Assembly (NCBI RefSeq): GCF_000805455.1
Contig: NZ_JSUS01000032.1
Coordinates: forward strand, 62,001 to 126,000
Length of the DNA stretch: 64,000 nt
DNA from: Acinetobacter sp. A47
GTDB lineage: Bacteria; Pseudomonadota; Gammaproteobacteria; Pseudomonadales; Moraxellaceae
Reading direction: 5' to 3'
The notes under the pieces were generated by a model, which was not told where the DNA came from, did not search any database, and was given only the letters and a program-made list of their open reading frames with translations. The position numbers and the translations under genes are program-made. Below, in pieces: positions 1 through 10,289 of this stretch. Numbering within the stretch: the first letter of the stretch is position 1; every line of letters begins with the position of its first letter.

Positions 1-30
1 AAAGCCTGTGATGCCGCTCACGGGCTTTTT
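1..30 (+). terminator. Rho-independent terminator of an upstream gene
   Basis: AAAGCC-t-GTGA / TCAC-g-GGCTTT stem around a 6-nt loop, followed by a T-run. It belongs to a plus-strand gene that ends before the window. Confidence 0.7.
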
Positions 31-115
31 GCTTTTTGGGTTAAACATTTAAATTACATACTAAAAAGGGGTTCAGTGTTTAAATACTGGCTTGTTCAAT
101 CGCAAGGAAGACATC

Positions 116-568
116 ATGCAAATCAAGATGGTTCTGCTTGGGTTGATGGCCTGCACTGCCATGAATGCTGCTTATGCCATTGACGCCAAATATAGACAGC
201 AGCTCGAGCGTTCAGGTTGTACGCAAACCAGTGAAGCGCAAGGCTGTGATACCAGTAAGACCGCAGAAGAAAATAGCAAGGCTGGCTTTGGCATACCCGA
301 TACAGCTGCCACCCCCGAACCTGCGGTCAATCAGCCGCAATGGATTGCTGAACGGTCAGATGGTACAACCTTGGCCACCATTCGGATTGATCAGCAGCAG
401 CGTGTCTGGGTAAATGAGACGAGGGTGGCAGCCACTCAAAAAAATGGACAGTTTGAGTTTAGACAAGGCAAGATTGACTATACGATTTTTACTGATCTGG
501 AAAAGCAGCCACAAAGTTTCTGGTCGGATCGTTATTCGACAGATAAGGGGAAAATTGTATTGCGCTGA
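116..568 (+). CDS. Small exported protein of unknown function
   Basis: The 150-residue product begins with a cleavable signal peptide of about 21 residues ending in an AYA site, so it is probably periplasmic or secreted. The ATG at 116 was chosen because AAGGAAG lies 5 nt upstream and the signal peptide starts exactly there; an in-frame start at 92 lacks a ribosome site. The mature part has two early cysteines (SGCTQ, QGCD) that could form a disulfide. Its second half (WIAERSDGTTLATIRIDQQQ) looks beta-rich. I recognise no named family. It stands alone between terminators. Confidence 0.75.
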   Translation: MQIKMVLLGLMACTAMNAAYAIDAKYRQQLERSGCTQTSEAQGCDTSKTAEENSKAGFGIPDTAATPEPAVNQPQWIAERSDGTTLATIRIDQQQRVWVNETRVAATQKNGQFEFRQGKIDYTIFTDLEKQPQSFWSDRYSTDKGKIVLR

Positions 569-582
569 TATTTTGAGCGGAT

Positions 583-615
583 AGAAAAAGGGAATTACGG
601 ATTCATAATTCCCTT
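583..615 (-). terminator. Terminator of coq7, usable in both directions
   Basis: Perfect 10-bp stem AAGGGAATTA / TAATTCCCTT with an 8-nt loop. On the minus strand it is followed by TTTTTCTAT, so it best serves coq7, but it also lies just past the end of the 116-568 gene. Confidence 0.75.
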
Positions 616-622
616 GGCTGTT

Positions 623-1258
623 TTATAAATAATAACTGGTTTTTGTCATTAATTTTGAAATTGCGGTCATGGTAATACGCACAGGCACAGGTAAGTCCAC
701 ACCACCAGCATTTAATGCTGTATCACGATGATGCAACTCATCTTCATTCATCTGTTCAAGGATTTTGCGGGAACGGTCATCATGTGCTGGCAATTGCTGG
801 ATATGTTCCTGTAAATGCTGGCTAACCTGACGTTCTGTTTCTGCCACAAAACCTAAGCTGTATTTGTCACCAGCAATACCGGCAATGGCTCCCATACCAT
901 AAGACAGGCCGTACCAGATCGGGTTCAAGACACTGGTATGGCTATCCAGTTCTTTGAGGCGGTCTTCACACCAGGCCAGATGATCCTGCTCTTCAATTGC
1001 GGCCTGCTGCATTTCTTCACGGACGTGTGGCAGTTTTGCAGTCAGTGCCTGGCCGTGGTAAAGCGCCTGTGCACATACTTCGCCGCTGTGGTTCACACGC
1101 ATTAAACCGGCTACATGGCGTGCATCACTGACACACAACTGTGAAGGTTCATCACTGGCCGGATTGCTACGTTGGGCAGTGGTTGCTCCAGGTACGAGAC
1201 TACGTAAAGCCTGGTCAAAGGAATTAATAAGTTTATCGAGACCTGTGTAATGGCGCAT
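623..1258 (-). CDS. coq7: 2-polyprenyl-3-methyl-6-methoxy-1,4-benzoquinone monooxygenase (demethoxyubiquinone hydroxylase) Coq7
   Basis: This is the diiron hydroxylase that adds the C-6 hydroxyl of the ubiquinone ring, the penultimate ubiquinone step, at the inner membrane. The 211-residue length is normal for bacterial Coq7. The expected ligands are visible: Glu60 in NHSGE, the ExxH pair Glu90/His93 (EEQDH), Glu142 in AETERQ, and a second ExxH pair Glu174/His177 (EDELHH). AGAGGA lies 7 nt before the ATG. The start is only 3 bp past the stop of the MFS gene behind it, so the two are probably co-transcribed. A strong hairpin terminator follows. Confidence 0.95.
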   Translation of the reverse strand: MRHYTGLDKLINSFDQALRSLVPGATTAQRSNPASDEPSQLCVSDARHVAGLMRVNHSGEVCAQALYHGQALTAKLPHVREEMQQAAIEEQDHLAWCEDRLKELDSHTSVLNPIWYGLSYGMGAIAGIAGDKYSLGFVAETERQVSQHLQEHIQQLPAHDDRSRKILEQMNEDELHHRDTALNAGGVDLPVPVRITMTAISKLMTKTSYYL

Positions 1259-1261
1259 ATA

Positions 1262-2584
1262 TTAATCCTCTAAAGTATTGGGTGCATTTTCCAGTAATGG
1301 TGTTAATCGTTTTAATAACCAGAATGAAAAAATTGCACTTAAAACAGCAGTAATGGTGAATAAGATTTTAATATCAATTTTTAAAATGCTTAAGATTAAA
1401 ATTGAAAAAATTGCTGATGAGACCATAAATACAGCATTCAGGATGTTATTTGCAGCAACAACACGGGCCCGGTGTGAGCGCGGTGAATAGGCCTGCATCA
1501 TGGCATAAAGCGGTACAATATAAAAACCGCCGCTAATCCCGAGCAAGGTCACAGCAAGCATGACATGATAATACACAGCTCCTTGCGTGAAGATGTCCTT
1601 CAGGGTGAGCAGTTCACCTGAGCGTTCCGGCACAAACGCCAGACTTGCTGCCAGGTAAAGCGCAAAAACAGTCAAGCCGATTGCACCATAAGGTACCATC
1701 TTGATATTGATTTCCGTACCGCCAATGCGTCGGCATAATAACGAACCGACGCCAATCCCCACCGAGAAGAAAGTGAGCAACAGGCTGACCACGTTTTCAG
1801 AAGCATGCAGGTTTTGCTGGGTGAGCTGGGGAATCTGGGTCAGGTAAGTGGCGCCATAAAACCAGTACCATGAGTTGCCGAGCAAAATCACAAAAACAAT
1901 CGGGATGCTTTTTGCGTAACGAATAGTCTGAAAGCTGGTGCGGAAAAAATTCCAGTCAATTTTCAGGTCGGGGGCTGCAACCTGCTGGGGCAGGATAAAA
2001 CGGCTACATAAATAGCCTAAGCAAGCAATGGTAACAACAGTCAAGCTAATCCAGAGCAGATTGCCTGCAGAAGATGCAATCACGGCACCCCCTAAGATCA
2101 TGCCCAGCAAAATGGCAATCGACGTACCTGACTGGAATAGGGCATTTCCTGACATCAGCTCTTGGGGTTTCAGGATTTCGGGCAATATGGCATATTTGAT
2201 CGGCCCAAAGCAGGTAGAATGCGTTCCCATTAAAAACAGGGCAAATAGCAACAGCCAGAGATTGCCTAGCAAGAATCCTGCGGTACCAATCAGCATGATG
2301 ATGATTTCTAGTATTTTAATGAAGCGAATCAGCTGCGAGCGCTCATATTTGTCGGCAATCTGACCGGCTGTCGCCGAGAAAAAGAAATAGGGTAAAATAA
2401 ACAATAAAGCCGCCAGATTGTTTAAAGTACTGACAGGAGCACTTTGTTGCTGAATCCAGCCATAGGTGATGACTAACAGAAGCGCTTGTTTATAAACATT
2501 ATCATTCAGTGCTCCAAAAAATTGCGTGAAAAACATCGGGGCAAACCGACGTGATGTCATTAAGCGCTCATCTTGTTTCATCAT
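1262..2584 (-). CDS. MFS transporter, LplT-like (lysophospholipid transporter family)
   Basis: A 440-residue polytopic membrane protein of the major facilitator superfamily. The N-terminus FAPMFFTQFFGALNDNVYKQ is typical of the LplT branch and of the N-terminal half of Aas-type acyltransferase fusions, which flip or import lysophospholipids. A loop motif ADKYERSQLIR follows TM2. No acyltransferase domain is fused. Two consecutive ATG codons open the frame, with GAAGTG upstream. It is immediately followed by coq7 (3-bp gap) and diverges from tamA. Substrate assignment is inference from family resemblance. Confidence 0.75.
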   Translation of the reverse strand: MMKQDERLMTSRRFAPMFFTQFFGALNDNVYKQALLLVITYGWIQQQSAPVSTLNNLAALLFILPYFFFSATAGQIADKYERSQLIRFIKILEIIIMLIGTAGFLLGNLWLLLFALFLMGTHSTCFGPIKYAILPEILKPQELMSGNALFQSGTSIAILLGMILGGAVIASSAGNLLWISLTVVTIACLGYLCSRFILPQQVAAPDLKIDWNFFRTSFQTIRYAKSIPIVFVILLGNSWYWFYGATYLTQIPQLTQQNLHASENVVSLLLTFFSVGIGVGSLLCRRIGGTEINIKMVPYGAIGLTVFALYLAASLAFVPERSGELLTLKDIFTQGAVYYHVMLAVTLLGISGGFYIVPLYAMMQAYSPRSHRARVVAANNILNAVFMVSSAIFSILILSILKIDIKILFTITAVLSAIFSFWLLKRLTPLLENAPNTLED

Positions 2585-2742
2585 GTGTTCACTTCATTGT
2601 GATTTATAAAAAAATGTGACGAACTGTAAAAATGTGATGAAATGCATGTATGATACATCAGTCTGATTGGATGAAAATCAAAGATTTGAAGATGTTTCAG
2701 CCATCAAAAAAGATAAATTAAAAAATAAGTTTAGAGTTCTAC

Positions 2743-5454
2743 ATGCCATCTAAAACGAAGTTTAAACAGTCAACACTGGTTCATTCTATGCATTTAATTT
2801 TTAAAATGCAGGGATTTCCTAAACTTATTTGTAGTAGTTTTTTAATTAGTTCTTGTATATCAGTGGCTTGTGCGCAAGAGCAAAATTTGAATCCGACTGA
2901 AAATCAGACAGCAGAACAAGCCGGACAACAGGCTGATGTGGCAGTGGCTGCGCTTGACCATCAGCAGGCACAGCATACGCCACCTGAAAATTCATTGCCT
3001 GAACAGGATAGTTTGTCTGCTTTAAAACAGCAGGAACAGTCAGCCAGCCAGATTGATGACCTGAAACCGATACAGTTAGATGGCGATTTGGAAAATCTGC
3101 CCGTTATCCCTGTTGACCAGACGATGGCGAATGAAATCTTCCGGGTAGCGGAGGAAGCCAAGAATGAAGCGAAGACATACCGGGAAAATACCTCCAGAAC
3201 ACCTGAAGTCACTGTGAATGATGTATCACAGACGGAACTGAGTGAAATTAAAAGCGCTCCGGTCAATATTGATCAGTTGATGCATGATATCCAGACTGAC
3301 AGCAAGATTGTGGTCGAAGCAAACGAGGCCGGACGTACCTTACCTGAATTTCAGACCCAATCGGAGCAGGATGCCGAGAAAGAAGGGTTCTTTAAAAGAA
3401 TCTGGCATAGACTGCGTCCGGAAAACCTGCTCAATCCGGACAAGATTCCCCGTATTACCGCAGATGTTACCGGCGCGCCTCCAATTCTGGCTGCCAATAT
3501 TAAAGCCAAATTGTCGAGTTTTACCCAAGAGTCTTTTGAAGAGTTCAATGTCGCCTTACCGCAGTTACGCGCTTTAACCAATCAGGCTGCTCAGGCTGTC
3601 GGCTATTATAACGCTACCTATACCTTTGTTAAGGAAAGCGAGAGTAAGGTCAAGGTTATTGTAGAGCCGAATGAACCGGTCAAGATTAAAGAACAGAACA
3701 TTGAGTTTACCGGAGCCGGTGCAAATATTCCGCAATTCCAGGTGATCCGTTTAATTCCGGAGCAGGATGAAGGCGACATTTTTAACCATGGAAAATACGA
3801 AGAAACCAAGAACAAGATCACCACAGTTGCTTCTGATAACGGATACTTTGATGCGTTCTGGCGTTTGCATGACGTTAAGATCAGCCAGCCGGAGAAAACG
3901 GCAGAAATCAACCTGAAGTATGAAACGGGTGACCGTTATAAACTCAGGAAAGTTGAATACCGGATGAGTGATCCGAGTAAGCCATTGCCGTTAACCCAGA
4001 AAGTGCTGGATAGTCTGGCACCGTGGAAGGAAGATGATGACTATGCTTTCTGGCGGGTAAATGTTCTGGCCAATAACTTGACCAATACCCGTTATTTTAA
4101 CTATACCTTGGTTGATACCATCAAGCCGGATGCGATCCAGCCTCCGTTAGAGCTTCCGCCTGACTTGCAGGCACTGGTCGACCAGCAACGTATTCAGGAA
4201 TCGCAGCTGTTAAATAGCCAGCAAAAAGCAGAGCTTGCACGGGCAAAAATTACCTCGGCAGAAGAAGTAACCCAGGATGTCGTGGATGAGTCCCAATTCT
4301 CAGGAGGCGAACAGGCACAGTCTTATTCATTGGCCCGCTCAATGCCGATGCCAGCACATGAAGAAGATGACGAGGCGCGTCAACAGCAAGAGCAACAGGC
4401 ACGAATTGACCAGAAAATCCCGGTTATCGTGACCCTGAATGCTGATCGCCTGAACAGCCTGGAGACCGGTATCGGTTATGGAACCGACACTGGTGCCCGT
4501 ATCCGTACCCAGTATCGTCGTGCCTTTGTCAATAAATATGGTCATGCCTTTGATGCCAACGTTGAACTGTCTCAAATACGCCAGTCGATTGATGGCCGTT
4601 ACAGCATTCCGTATAAGCATCCGTTAAATGACTATTTTAACCTTGTCGGGGGATATGAGCGCGAAACCCGTGACGATATTGGCCCTGATGTCAACTTGCT
4701 GGTCGAGTCTGCGGTATTGGGTGGAGAGCGTGTCATCAAGAATCCGCTGGGTGACTGGCAACATACGTTTGGCCTGCGTTACCGTCTGGATCGCTTAACT
4801 AAAAAGGGCGATGTAGATATTAATGACTTACCTGATGCATTCAAGGTATCCGGTATTGATTCGGAACAAGAATCCTTGCTGCTCGGTTATGAGGCCTCTA
4901 AAACCAATACCAACACCCGCCTGAATCCTACCCGGGGCTTTAAGCAGACCTATAAGGTTGAACTGGGCACAGAATCGTTATTGTCTGATGCCAATATGGC
5001 GATTGTGAGTGCAGGCTGGCGTTTTATCTATTCACTGGGTGAAAATGAAAATCATCAGTTTGTCGGTCGTGGTGATGCCAGCTATATTTTTACCGATGAC
5101 TTTAATAAGGTTCCTTATAACTTGCGTTTCTTTACCGGTGGGGATCAGTCACTACGTGGCTTTGACTATAAGAGCCTGTCTCCGCAAGAAAATGGGTATA
5201 AACTGGGTGGTCAGGCTTTAGGCGTAGGTTCACTTGAATATAATTACCAGTTTAAAGATGGCTGGCGTGCGGCTGTTTTTTCTGATTTTGGTAATGCCTA
5301 TGATAAACAGTTTAGCAATCCGACCGAATATAGTGTGGGTGTGGGGATTCGCTGGAAATCGCCAATCGGGCCAATCCGTTTGGACCTAGCTTCTGGTATT
5401 TCCAATGAGAACCATCCGATCCGGTTGCACTTCTTTATTGGTCCACAACTTTAA
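2743..5454 (+). CDS. tamA: Translocation and assembly module outer-membrane protein TamA (Omp85 family)
   Basis: Outer-membrane Omp85 protein expected to work with TamB in assembly of outer-membrane proteins and lipid transport. The 903-residue product has an export signal near its N-terminus and a long Gln/Glu-rich linker to about residue 220. POTRA-like repeats follow (for example QAVGYYNATYTF and NGYFDAFWRL, typical POTRA wording). The C-terminal 16-strand-type barrel ends in GPIRLDLASG...LHFFIGPQL. It is longer than E. coli TamA (577 residues) because of the linker and a low-complexity insertion around 490-560. The start at 2743 is uncertain: Met17 and Met23 would give a more conventional signal peptide, but none has a clear ribosome site. 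tamB follows after 55 bp. Confidence 0.88.
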   Translation: MPSKTKFKQSTLVHSMHLIFKMQGFPKLICSSFLISSCISVACAQEQNLNPTENQTAEQAGQQADVAVAALDHQQAQHTPPENSLPEQDSLSALKQQEQSASQIDDLKPIQLDGDLENLPVIPVDQTMANEIFRVAEEAKNEAKTYRENTSRTPEVTVNDVSQTELSEIKSAPVNIDQLMHDIQTDSKIVVEANEAGRTLPEFQTQSEQDAEKEGFFKRIWHRLRPENLLNPDKIPRITADVTGAPPILAANIKAKLSSFTQESFEEFNVALPQLRALTNQAAQAVGYYNATYTFVKESESKVKVIVEPNEPVKIKEQNIEFTGAGANIPQFQVIRLIPEQDEGDIFNHGKYEETKNKITTVASDNGYFDAFWRLHDVKISQPEKTAEINLKYETGDRYKLRKVEYRMSDPSKPLPLTQKVLDSLAPWKEDDDYAFWRVNVLANNLTNTRYFNYTLVDTIKPDAIQPPLELPPDLQALVDQQRIQESQLLNSQQKAELARAKITSAEEVTQDVVDESQFSGGEQAQSYSLARSMPMPAHEEDDEARQQQEQQARIDQKIPVIVTLNADRLNSLETGIGYGTDTGARIRTQYRRAFVNKYGHAFDANVELSQIRQSIDGRYSIPYKHPLNDYFNLVGGYERETRDDIGPDVNLLVESAVLGGERVIKNPLGDWQHTFGLRYRLDRLTKKGDVDINDLPDAFKVSGIDSEQESLLLGYEASKTNTNTRLNPTRGFKQTYKVELGTESLLSDANMAIVSAGWRFIYSLGENENHQFVGRGDASYIFTDDFNKVPYNLRFFTGGDQSLRGFDYKSLSPQENGYKLGGQALGVGSLEYNYQFKDGWRAAVFSDFGNAYDKQFSNPTEYSVGVGIRWKSPIGPIRLDLASGISNENHPIRLHFFIGPQL

Positions 5455-5509
5455 AAACATATTTATCGCTTTATAGCCCGCGAAAAGGCAAAACAATTTC
5501 AGGTTGATT

Positions 5510-8500
5510 ATGACGGAAGTAGAACAGCAACTGACACCTCCAGCCGGACCAAAAAAAGATCGGCACATTGCCCGGAACATTGTGCTGATTGTGCTGATCA
5601 TCCTTTTATTATTGGTCAGTTCCCTCATTGTGATGATGTCTACCGATAAAGGGAGCCGTTTTCTTTTAGACCGGGTATTACAAAGCCAGAAAATTATTAA
5701 ATATGAATATGAAGGCGGTAACCTGCTCTCGGGAATTGTCCTGAAAAATATTCTGGTTCAATTGCAGGCGGTTGATGTTTCGCTGGACCGGGCAGACGTG
5801 TCTTTGGGATGGCGCGCGATTCTGAGCAAAGAAGTGCATCTGAGCCATGCCGATGTCCGTAATCTGAAAATTATCAATAAAAAACCACCTTCAGATGAGC
5901 CTTTCGGATTTGAACCGATCAAGCTTCCTTTTGTGTTGCGCGTGAACGAAGCCAGTCTGGACCATCTGGAAATCCAGACAGCAACCTCAAAGGTTGATTT
6001 TAATGATGTTTACCTAAAAGACGCTTTATGGTCGGAGACCAAGCTGGAGTTTGAAGAATCCCGTATGGATATGGGTTATCTTGCCGTCCGCAATGCTTCT
6101 GGTCATATGGACTTTAGTGGTAAATATCCTTTAAATGCCAATGCTGACCTGATTATCCCGTCATTAAAAAGTCTGGATATTGAAACCATTAAAGTTGCGG
6201 CACGTGGTTCTCTGGATAGTCTGAAAGTCGGTGTTGCCACCACCACACCTGATTTGCTGACAGGCTGGGCAATGCTTCATCCGGTACGTGACCATGTGCC
6301 AATGAGGGGTGAGTTGTTTTTAAAGAACTATCACTTGCCGATACTCAAGGATCAAAAACTGTTTGCTAAAAATGGTGTTGTCAGTTTTAACGGCGATATT
6401 CAAAAACTGGTGTTAAACCTCACGACCGATCTCAAGGGCGAGCAGATTCCTGAAGGGCAATATACAGCCATGATGGATACCGATTTAACTCACCAGTTAA
6501 ACATCCGTGATTTTAATGGCCAGTTGATGAAAGGTGCCGTGAGCCTGAACGGCATGGTGAACTGGCATGAGCATGTTTCTTGGGATGTCAAAGGGCGTCT
6601 GGATCATTTGCAACCTGACAACACGACCGTAGCACAGATTGCACAAGACTTTTTACCACCAAAACTCGATGCCAACATCAGCTCTTCCGGTTCATTGCAA
6701 AAAGGACTGGCCGTTGCTGCCCAGGTGGCCTTTGATAAATATGAAACCTGGGCGCTTCAACTTGATCAGGCCGAAGAAAAAAATAATAAACCTCAACCTA
6801 TGTTGCTGGATATTTCCTGGAAAGGTATTGATCGCGCCATGCCTTACATTGGCTGGCTGAGTAGTGAGGAAGGCCATACCAAACTAGCATTAAAAGAGGG
6901 ACAACAGGACATTTATGTGGCGACCACGGTACGGCCACATGAACAGGGCTTGTTACCAACAGGTAAATATGAAGCACGTCTGGATTTAAAAGATAACCTG
7001 CTGAATGTAGAAAATTTCCGTTATGAGGCGGCAAAAGGAAGTTTGACCGGTCTGGCAAAAGTTAAACTGCCGACCGAAAAACAGCAGTTATCATGGCAAG
7101 CGCAACTGAAAGCGCAAGATTTTAATCCGCAGACGGTTGCGGCAGCCGCACCTGTCAATCTGTTAAATGGCGAGATTAAGGCCAACGGCTTTGCCAAGCC
7201 AAACCAGCAGATCATCAAGTTTGAACAGATTGACCTCACCGGGCAATTGGCTCAGGCCAATCAGAAAGAAACCGTTGCCTTGAAGGGTAAAAGTACGGCA
7301 GCCCTGATTTTTCATGATGAAAAAGCTGGTGGCGGCTTCAAGAGCTTTGCAGTCGACTATGACGGCTCTTTAAATGCCCTGAATCAGGGAAATGGTCTGT
7401 TAAAAATTAATGTAGCGGGCACGCCAGACTACATCAAGATTAATGATCTTAAACATGATGGTGTGGCTGGTAAAATCTTTGCAACAGGTGCGGTGAACTT
7501 AAAAGACAAGCTGGGCTGGGATATTGACGCATCACTGGTTCGCTTTAAACCGCAATACTTTGTTTCCAGTGTCAAAGGCGAAATTTCTGGTCGTGTAAAA
7601 ACCCAGGGCGTCTGGTCAGACAAGCTGAAACGGATCGATATCCGTCAGCTGAATGCGGCCGGTTTCTTAAACAATAAGCCGGTTCGTGGGCGTGGTAATC
7701 TGAGCTTATTACTCGATTCAAACCAGCAAGGTTTCCTGCCGCAACAGTTTGAAGCCAATGACCTGTTCCTTGCCTATGCGCAAAACCAGTTGCAGGCCAC
7801 AGGCAATGCACAGAACTTGCGAATCAAGCTGAATGCACCTGCATTATATGAATTGTATCCGGGTTTGCGTGGCCGGGCTTATGGCAGTCTGAATGTCCAG
7901 TCGCAACTACGTTTGAGAGCAACTGCAAACATGGTGGTCGATAACTTTGCCTATAATGACCTGGTGAGTATCCGGTCTTTACGTGTACAAGGTGAACTGC
8001 CAACATCAGAAACCACACCAACCCAGTTAACCGCGACTTTAAACCAGTTGCGTAGTGGAAACCGTGAAATTCAGAATGCGACGGTCAACCTTGCAGGTAC
8101 GCGTAAAGCACATGTATTGAAAGTGGAGAGTAAAAACCGTCAATCTACTTTCTATGTACAGCTGGCAGGTGGTTTTAACCCGAATAACGACTGGTTGGGA
8201 CTGGTGCAGAAAGGTAACTTTAGCTCACGTAACATTAGTCTGGTACAAAACCAGAATGCCCCGATTATCTATACTGCGGCGCAACAGGAACTCTATGTGG
8301 GACAGCATTGCTGGCAGAGTGTAAATAGCCAGTTATGTCTGGACCAGCCGGCACGCATGAGCAAGGCAAAAGGTAACTTCTCGCTGGTTACCAAAAATCT
8401 GGATTTAAAAGATTTTACTGCATTTATGCCGGAAGGACTGGCGGTTACTGGGCAGCTTAACGGTTATGCCAAAGCGTCTTGGGCCAATGGCGGACATCCT

Positions 8501-10015
8501 AAACTTGATGCACGTTTAGTGACGCGCAAGGGGGAGATCGGGCTGGCGGCAGATGATCCGCAAGATCCGGCAACTACGGTGACTTACGATGAGTTAAGCC
8601 TGATTGCCAAAAGCATCAGTGAAGGGCTGTTATTCCGTGTAGACATGAAAACGCCCGAGATTGGAACCGGCTATGCCAATGTCATTATTGATCCGTTCCA
8701 GAACAATATGCCGATGCGTGGCGAAGTGGCTTTTGATGATGTCCAGTTAAAAATCTTGAAGCCATTTATTAAGGATGTGCGCTCAATGGCGGGTACCTTG
8801 TCACTGGCGGGTAAGGTCAATGGAACCTTGACCCAACCGCAGGTCACCGGCGAAATGCGCCTGAAAAATGGGGCGATCAGCATGATTTCCCTGCCGGTCA
8901 ATCTGAGCAATATCCAGCTTTATTCTTCAATTCGGCAAGACTTTGCCACCATTGACGGTGCATTTAACAGTGGACAAGGGGTTGGACGTTTAAAAGGGAA
9001 TTTTGACTGGAAAAATGAACCTCATCTGACCTTGAACCTGAAAGGTGACAACCTGCTGGTTCGGCAGGCGCCTATGATCACCGCGATTGTAGAACCCGAT
9101 TTAAATCTGGACGTTTATCCGTTTGATCAGCGTCTGAGCCTGAAAGGCAAGATAGATGTGCCGCGTGCACGTATTTCAATGCCGGAAAGCTCTGCAACAG
9201 TGGTCAACCTGTCGCCGGATGTCCGTGTGGTACAACAGGGGCAAGATTTGCTGGCGACCCTCAGAGCAGCCAAACCGTGGGATATCCGTGCAGACATGAC
9301 GGTGACACTTGGAAATCAGGTGATCTTCCAGGGCTTTGAAAGTACCATTCCACTGGTGGGACGTTTGCACTTATCTCAGCGTGGTCTGGAAACTTCGATG
9401 CGTGCCAATGGTGCAATCGGGGTCAGCCAGAAAGTCAAGATTGAAGCCTATGGCCAGAGTCTTGACCTGAACCGGGCGATTGCACGTTTCAATGGTCCAT
9501 TGGCAAACCCGACCCTGGACATTGATGCCAACAAGCCGGTTCAGGGCAGTATGGTAGGTGTACGTGTGACGGGTACTGCTACCGTGCCGAATATCCAGAT
9601 TTATAACGATGCCGGTCTGTCTGAGCAAGAGGCACTCAATGCCTTGCTGACCGGACGAATCAACGAAGGTAACAGTGGTCTGAGTAATACCGAGGGCTTT
9701 AAGTCTGATGTCAACAATACCATTGCCGCTGCAGGCATCAGTATGGGCTTGGGCGGGACACGTGCCCTCACAAACCAGATCGGACGAACTTTTGGCTTAA
9801 GTGGTTTGGCCCTGGACGCACAAGGTACTGGTGACGATACACAGGTGAGCCTGACCGGATATATCACGCCAGATCTGTTTATCCGCTATGGTATTGGTGT
9901 ATTTACGCCAGTCAACAAGTTGACCTTGCGTTATCAGATGAACCGCCGTTTATATCTGGAAGCCAGCCAGTCTCTGGAACGTGCCATCGATATTTTCTAC
10001 AACTGGCGCTTCTAG
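5510..10015 (+). CDS. tamB: Translocation and assembly module inner-membrane protein TamB (AsmA-like, DUF490)
   Basis: A 1501-residue protein anchored by one N-terminal transmembrane helix (NIVLIVLIILLLLVSSLIVM), with a very long periplasmic beta-rich body. It ends in the conserved DUF490 region (NALLTGRINEG ... GLALDAQGTG ... YGIGVFTPVNKLTLRYQMN ... FYNWRF). It bridges the inner membrane to TamA and is a member of the bridge-like lipid-transfer AsmA/TamB group. The ATG at 5510 is preferred over an in-frame TTG at 5504 because CAGG sits 6 nt upstream of the ATG. It forms an operon with tamA and ends at a strong terminator. Confidence 0.93.
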   Translation: MTEVEQQLTPPAGPKKDRHIARNIVLIVLIILLLLVSSLIVMMSTDKGSRFLLDRVLQSQKIIKYEYEGGNLLSGIVLKNILVQLQAVDVSLDRADVSLGWRAILSKEVHLSHADVRNLKIINKKPPSDEPFGFEPIKLPFVLRVNEASLDHLEIQTATSKVDFNDVYLKDALWSETKLEFEESRMDMGYLAVRNASGHMDFSGKYPLNANADLIIPSLKSLDIETIKVAARGSLDSLKVGVATTTPDLLTGWAMLHPVRDHVPMRGELFLKNYHLPILKDQKLFAKNGVVSFNGDIQKLVLNLTTDLKGEQIPEGQYTAMMDTDLTHQLNIRDFNGQLMKGAVSLNGMVNWHEHVSWDVKGRLDHLQPDNTTVAQIAQDFLPPKLDANISSSGSLQKGLAVAAQVAFDKYETWALQLDQAEEKNNKPQPMLLDISWKGIDRAMPYIGWLSSEEGHTKLALKEGQQDIYVATTVRPHEQGLLPTGKYEARLDLKDNLLNVENFRYEAAKGSLTGLAKVKLPTEKQQLSWQAQLKAQDFNPQTVAAAAPVNLLNGEIKANGFAKPNQQIIKFEQIDLTGQLAQANQKETVALKGKSTAALIFHDEKAGGGFKSFAVDYDGSLNALNQGNGLLKINVAGTPDYIKINDLKHDGVAGKIFATGAVNLKDKLGWDIDASLVRFKPQYFVSSVKGEISGRVKTQGVWSDKLKRIDIRQLNAAGFLNNKPVRGRGNLSLLLDSNQQGFLPQQFEANDLFLAYAQNQLQATGNAQNLRIKLNAPALYELYPGLRGRAYGSLNVQSQLRLRATANMVVDNFAYNDLVSIRSLRVQGELPTSETTPTQLTATLNQLRSGNREIQNATVNLAGTRKAHVLKVESKNRQSTFYVQLAGGFNPNNDWLGLVQKGNFSSRNISLVQNQNAPIIYTAAQQELYVGQHCWQSVNSQLCLDQPARMSKAKGNFSLVTKNLDLKDFTAFMPEGLAVTGQLNGYAKASWANGGHPKLDARLVTRKGEIGLAADDPQDPATTVTYDELSLIAKSISEGLLFRVDMKTPEIGTGYANVIIDPFQNNMPMRGEVAFDDVQLKILKPFIKDVRSMAGTLSLAGKVNGTLTQPQVTGEMRLKNGAISMISLPVNLSNIQLYSSIRQDFATIDGAFNSGQGVGRLKGNFDWKNEPHLTLNLKGDNLLVRQAPMITAIVEPDLNLDVYPFDQRLSLKGKIDVPRARISMPESSATVVNLSPDVRVVQQGQDLLATLRAAKPWDIRADMTVTLGNQVIFQGFESTIPLVGRLHLSQRGLETSMRANGAIGVSQKVKIEAYGQSLDLNRAIARFNGPLANPTLDIDANKPVQGSMVGVRVTGTATVPNIQIYNDAGLSEQEALNALLTGRINEGNSGLSNTEGFKSDVNNTIAAAGISMGLGGTRALTNQIGRTFGLSGLALDAQGTGDDTQVSLTGYITPDLFIRYGIGVFTPVNKLTLRYQMNRRLYLEASQSLERAIDIFYNWRF

Positions 10016-10028
10016 CTGTTTGAAGCTG

Positions 10029-10061
10029 AACCTGCTTTACCCGTGTAAAGCAGGTTTTTTT
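10029..10061 (+). terminator. Terminator of the tamAB operon
   Basis: Perfect 12-bp stem AACCTGCTTTAC / GTAAAGCAGGTT with a CCGT loop and a T-run. Confidence 0.9.
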
Positions 10062-10289
10062 ATTTGGAATCATGGTGGCATGCCAGCGAAATGAAATGAT
10101 GGCGTTTGTCATATCATCATGTCTATAAAACATGCACCTTCCTCGTACTAAGCAGGCAAATGAAAGCCTGCCTGTGGTGGGGATTGAATGAATTGTATGT
10201 TTTTATTACGTCAGGTCGGGTTTTCTTGACTTACTTTTTGCAAAATACACAACTTTCAGTATGATGGTGGGCATCAAATTAGCCGCAGT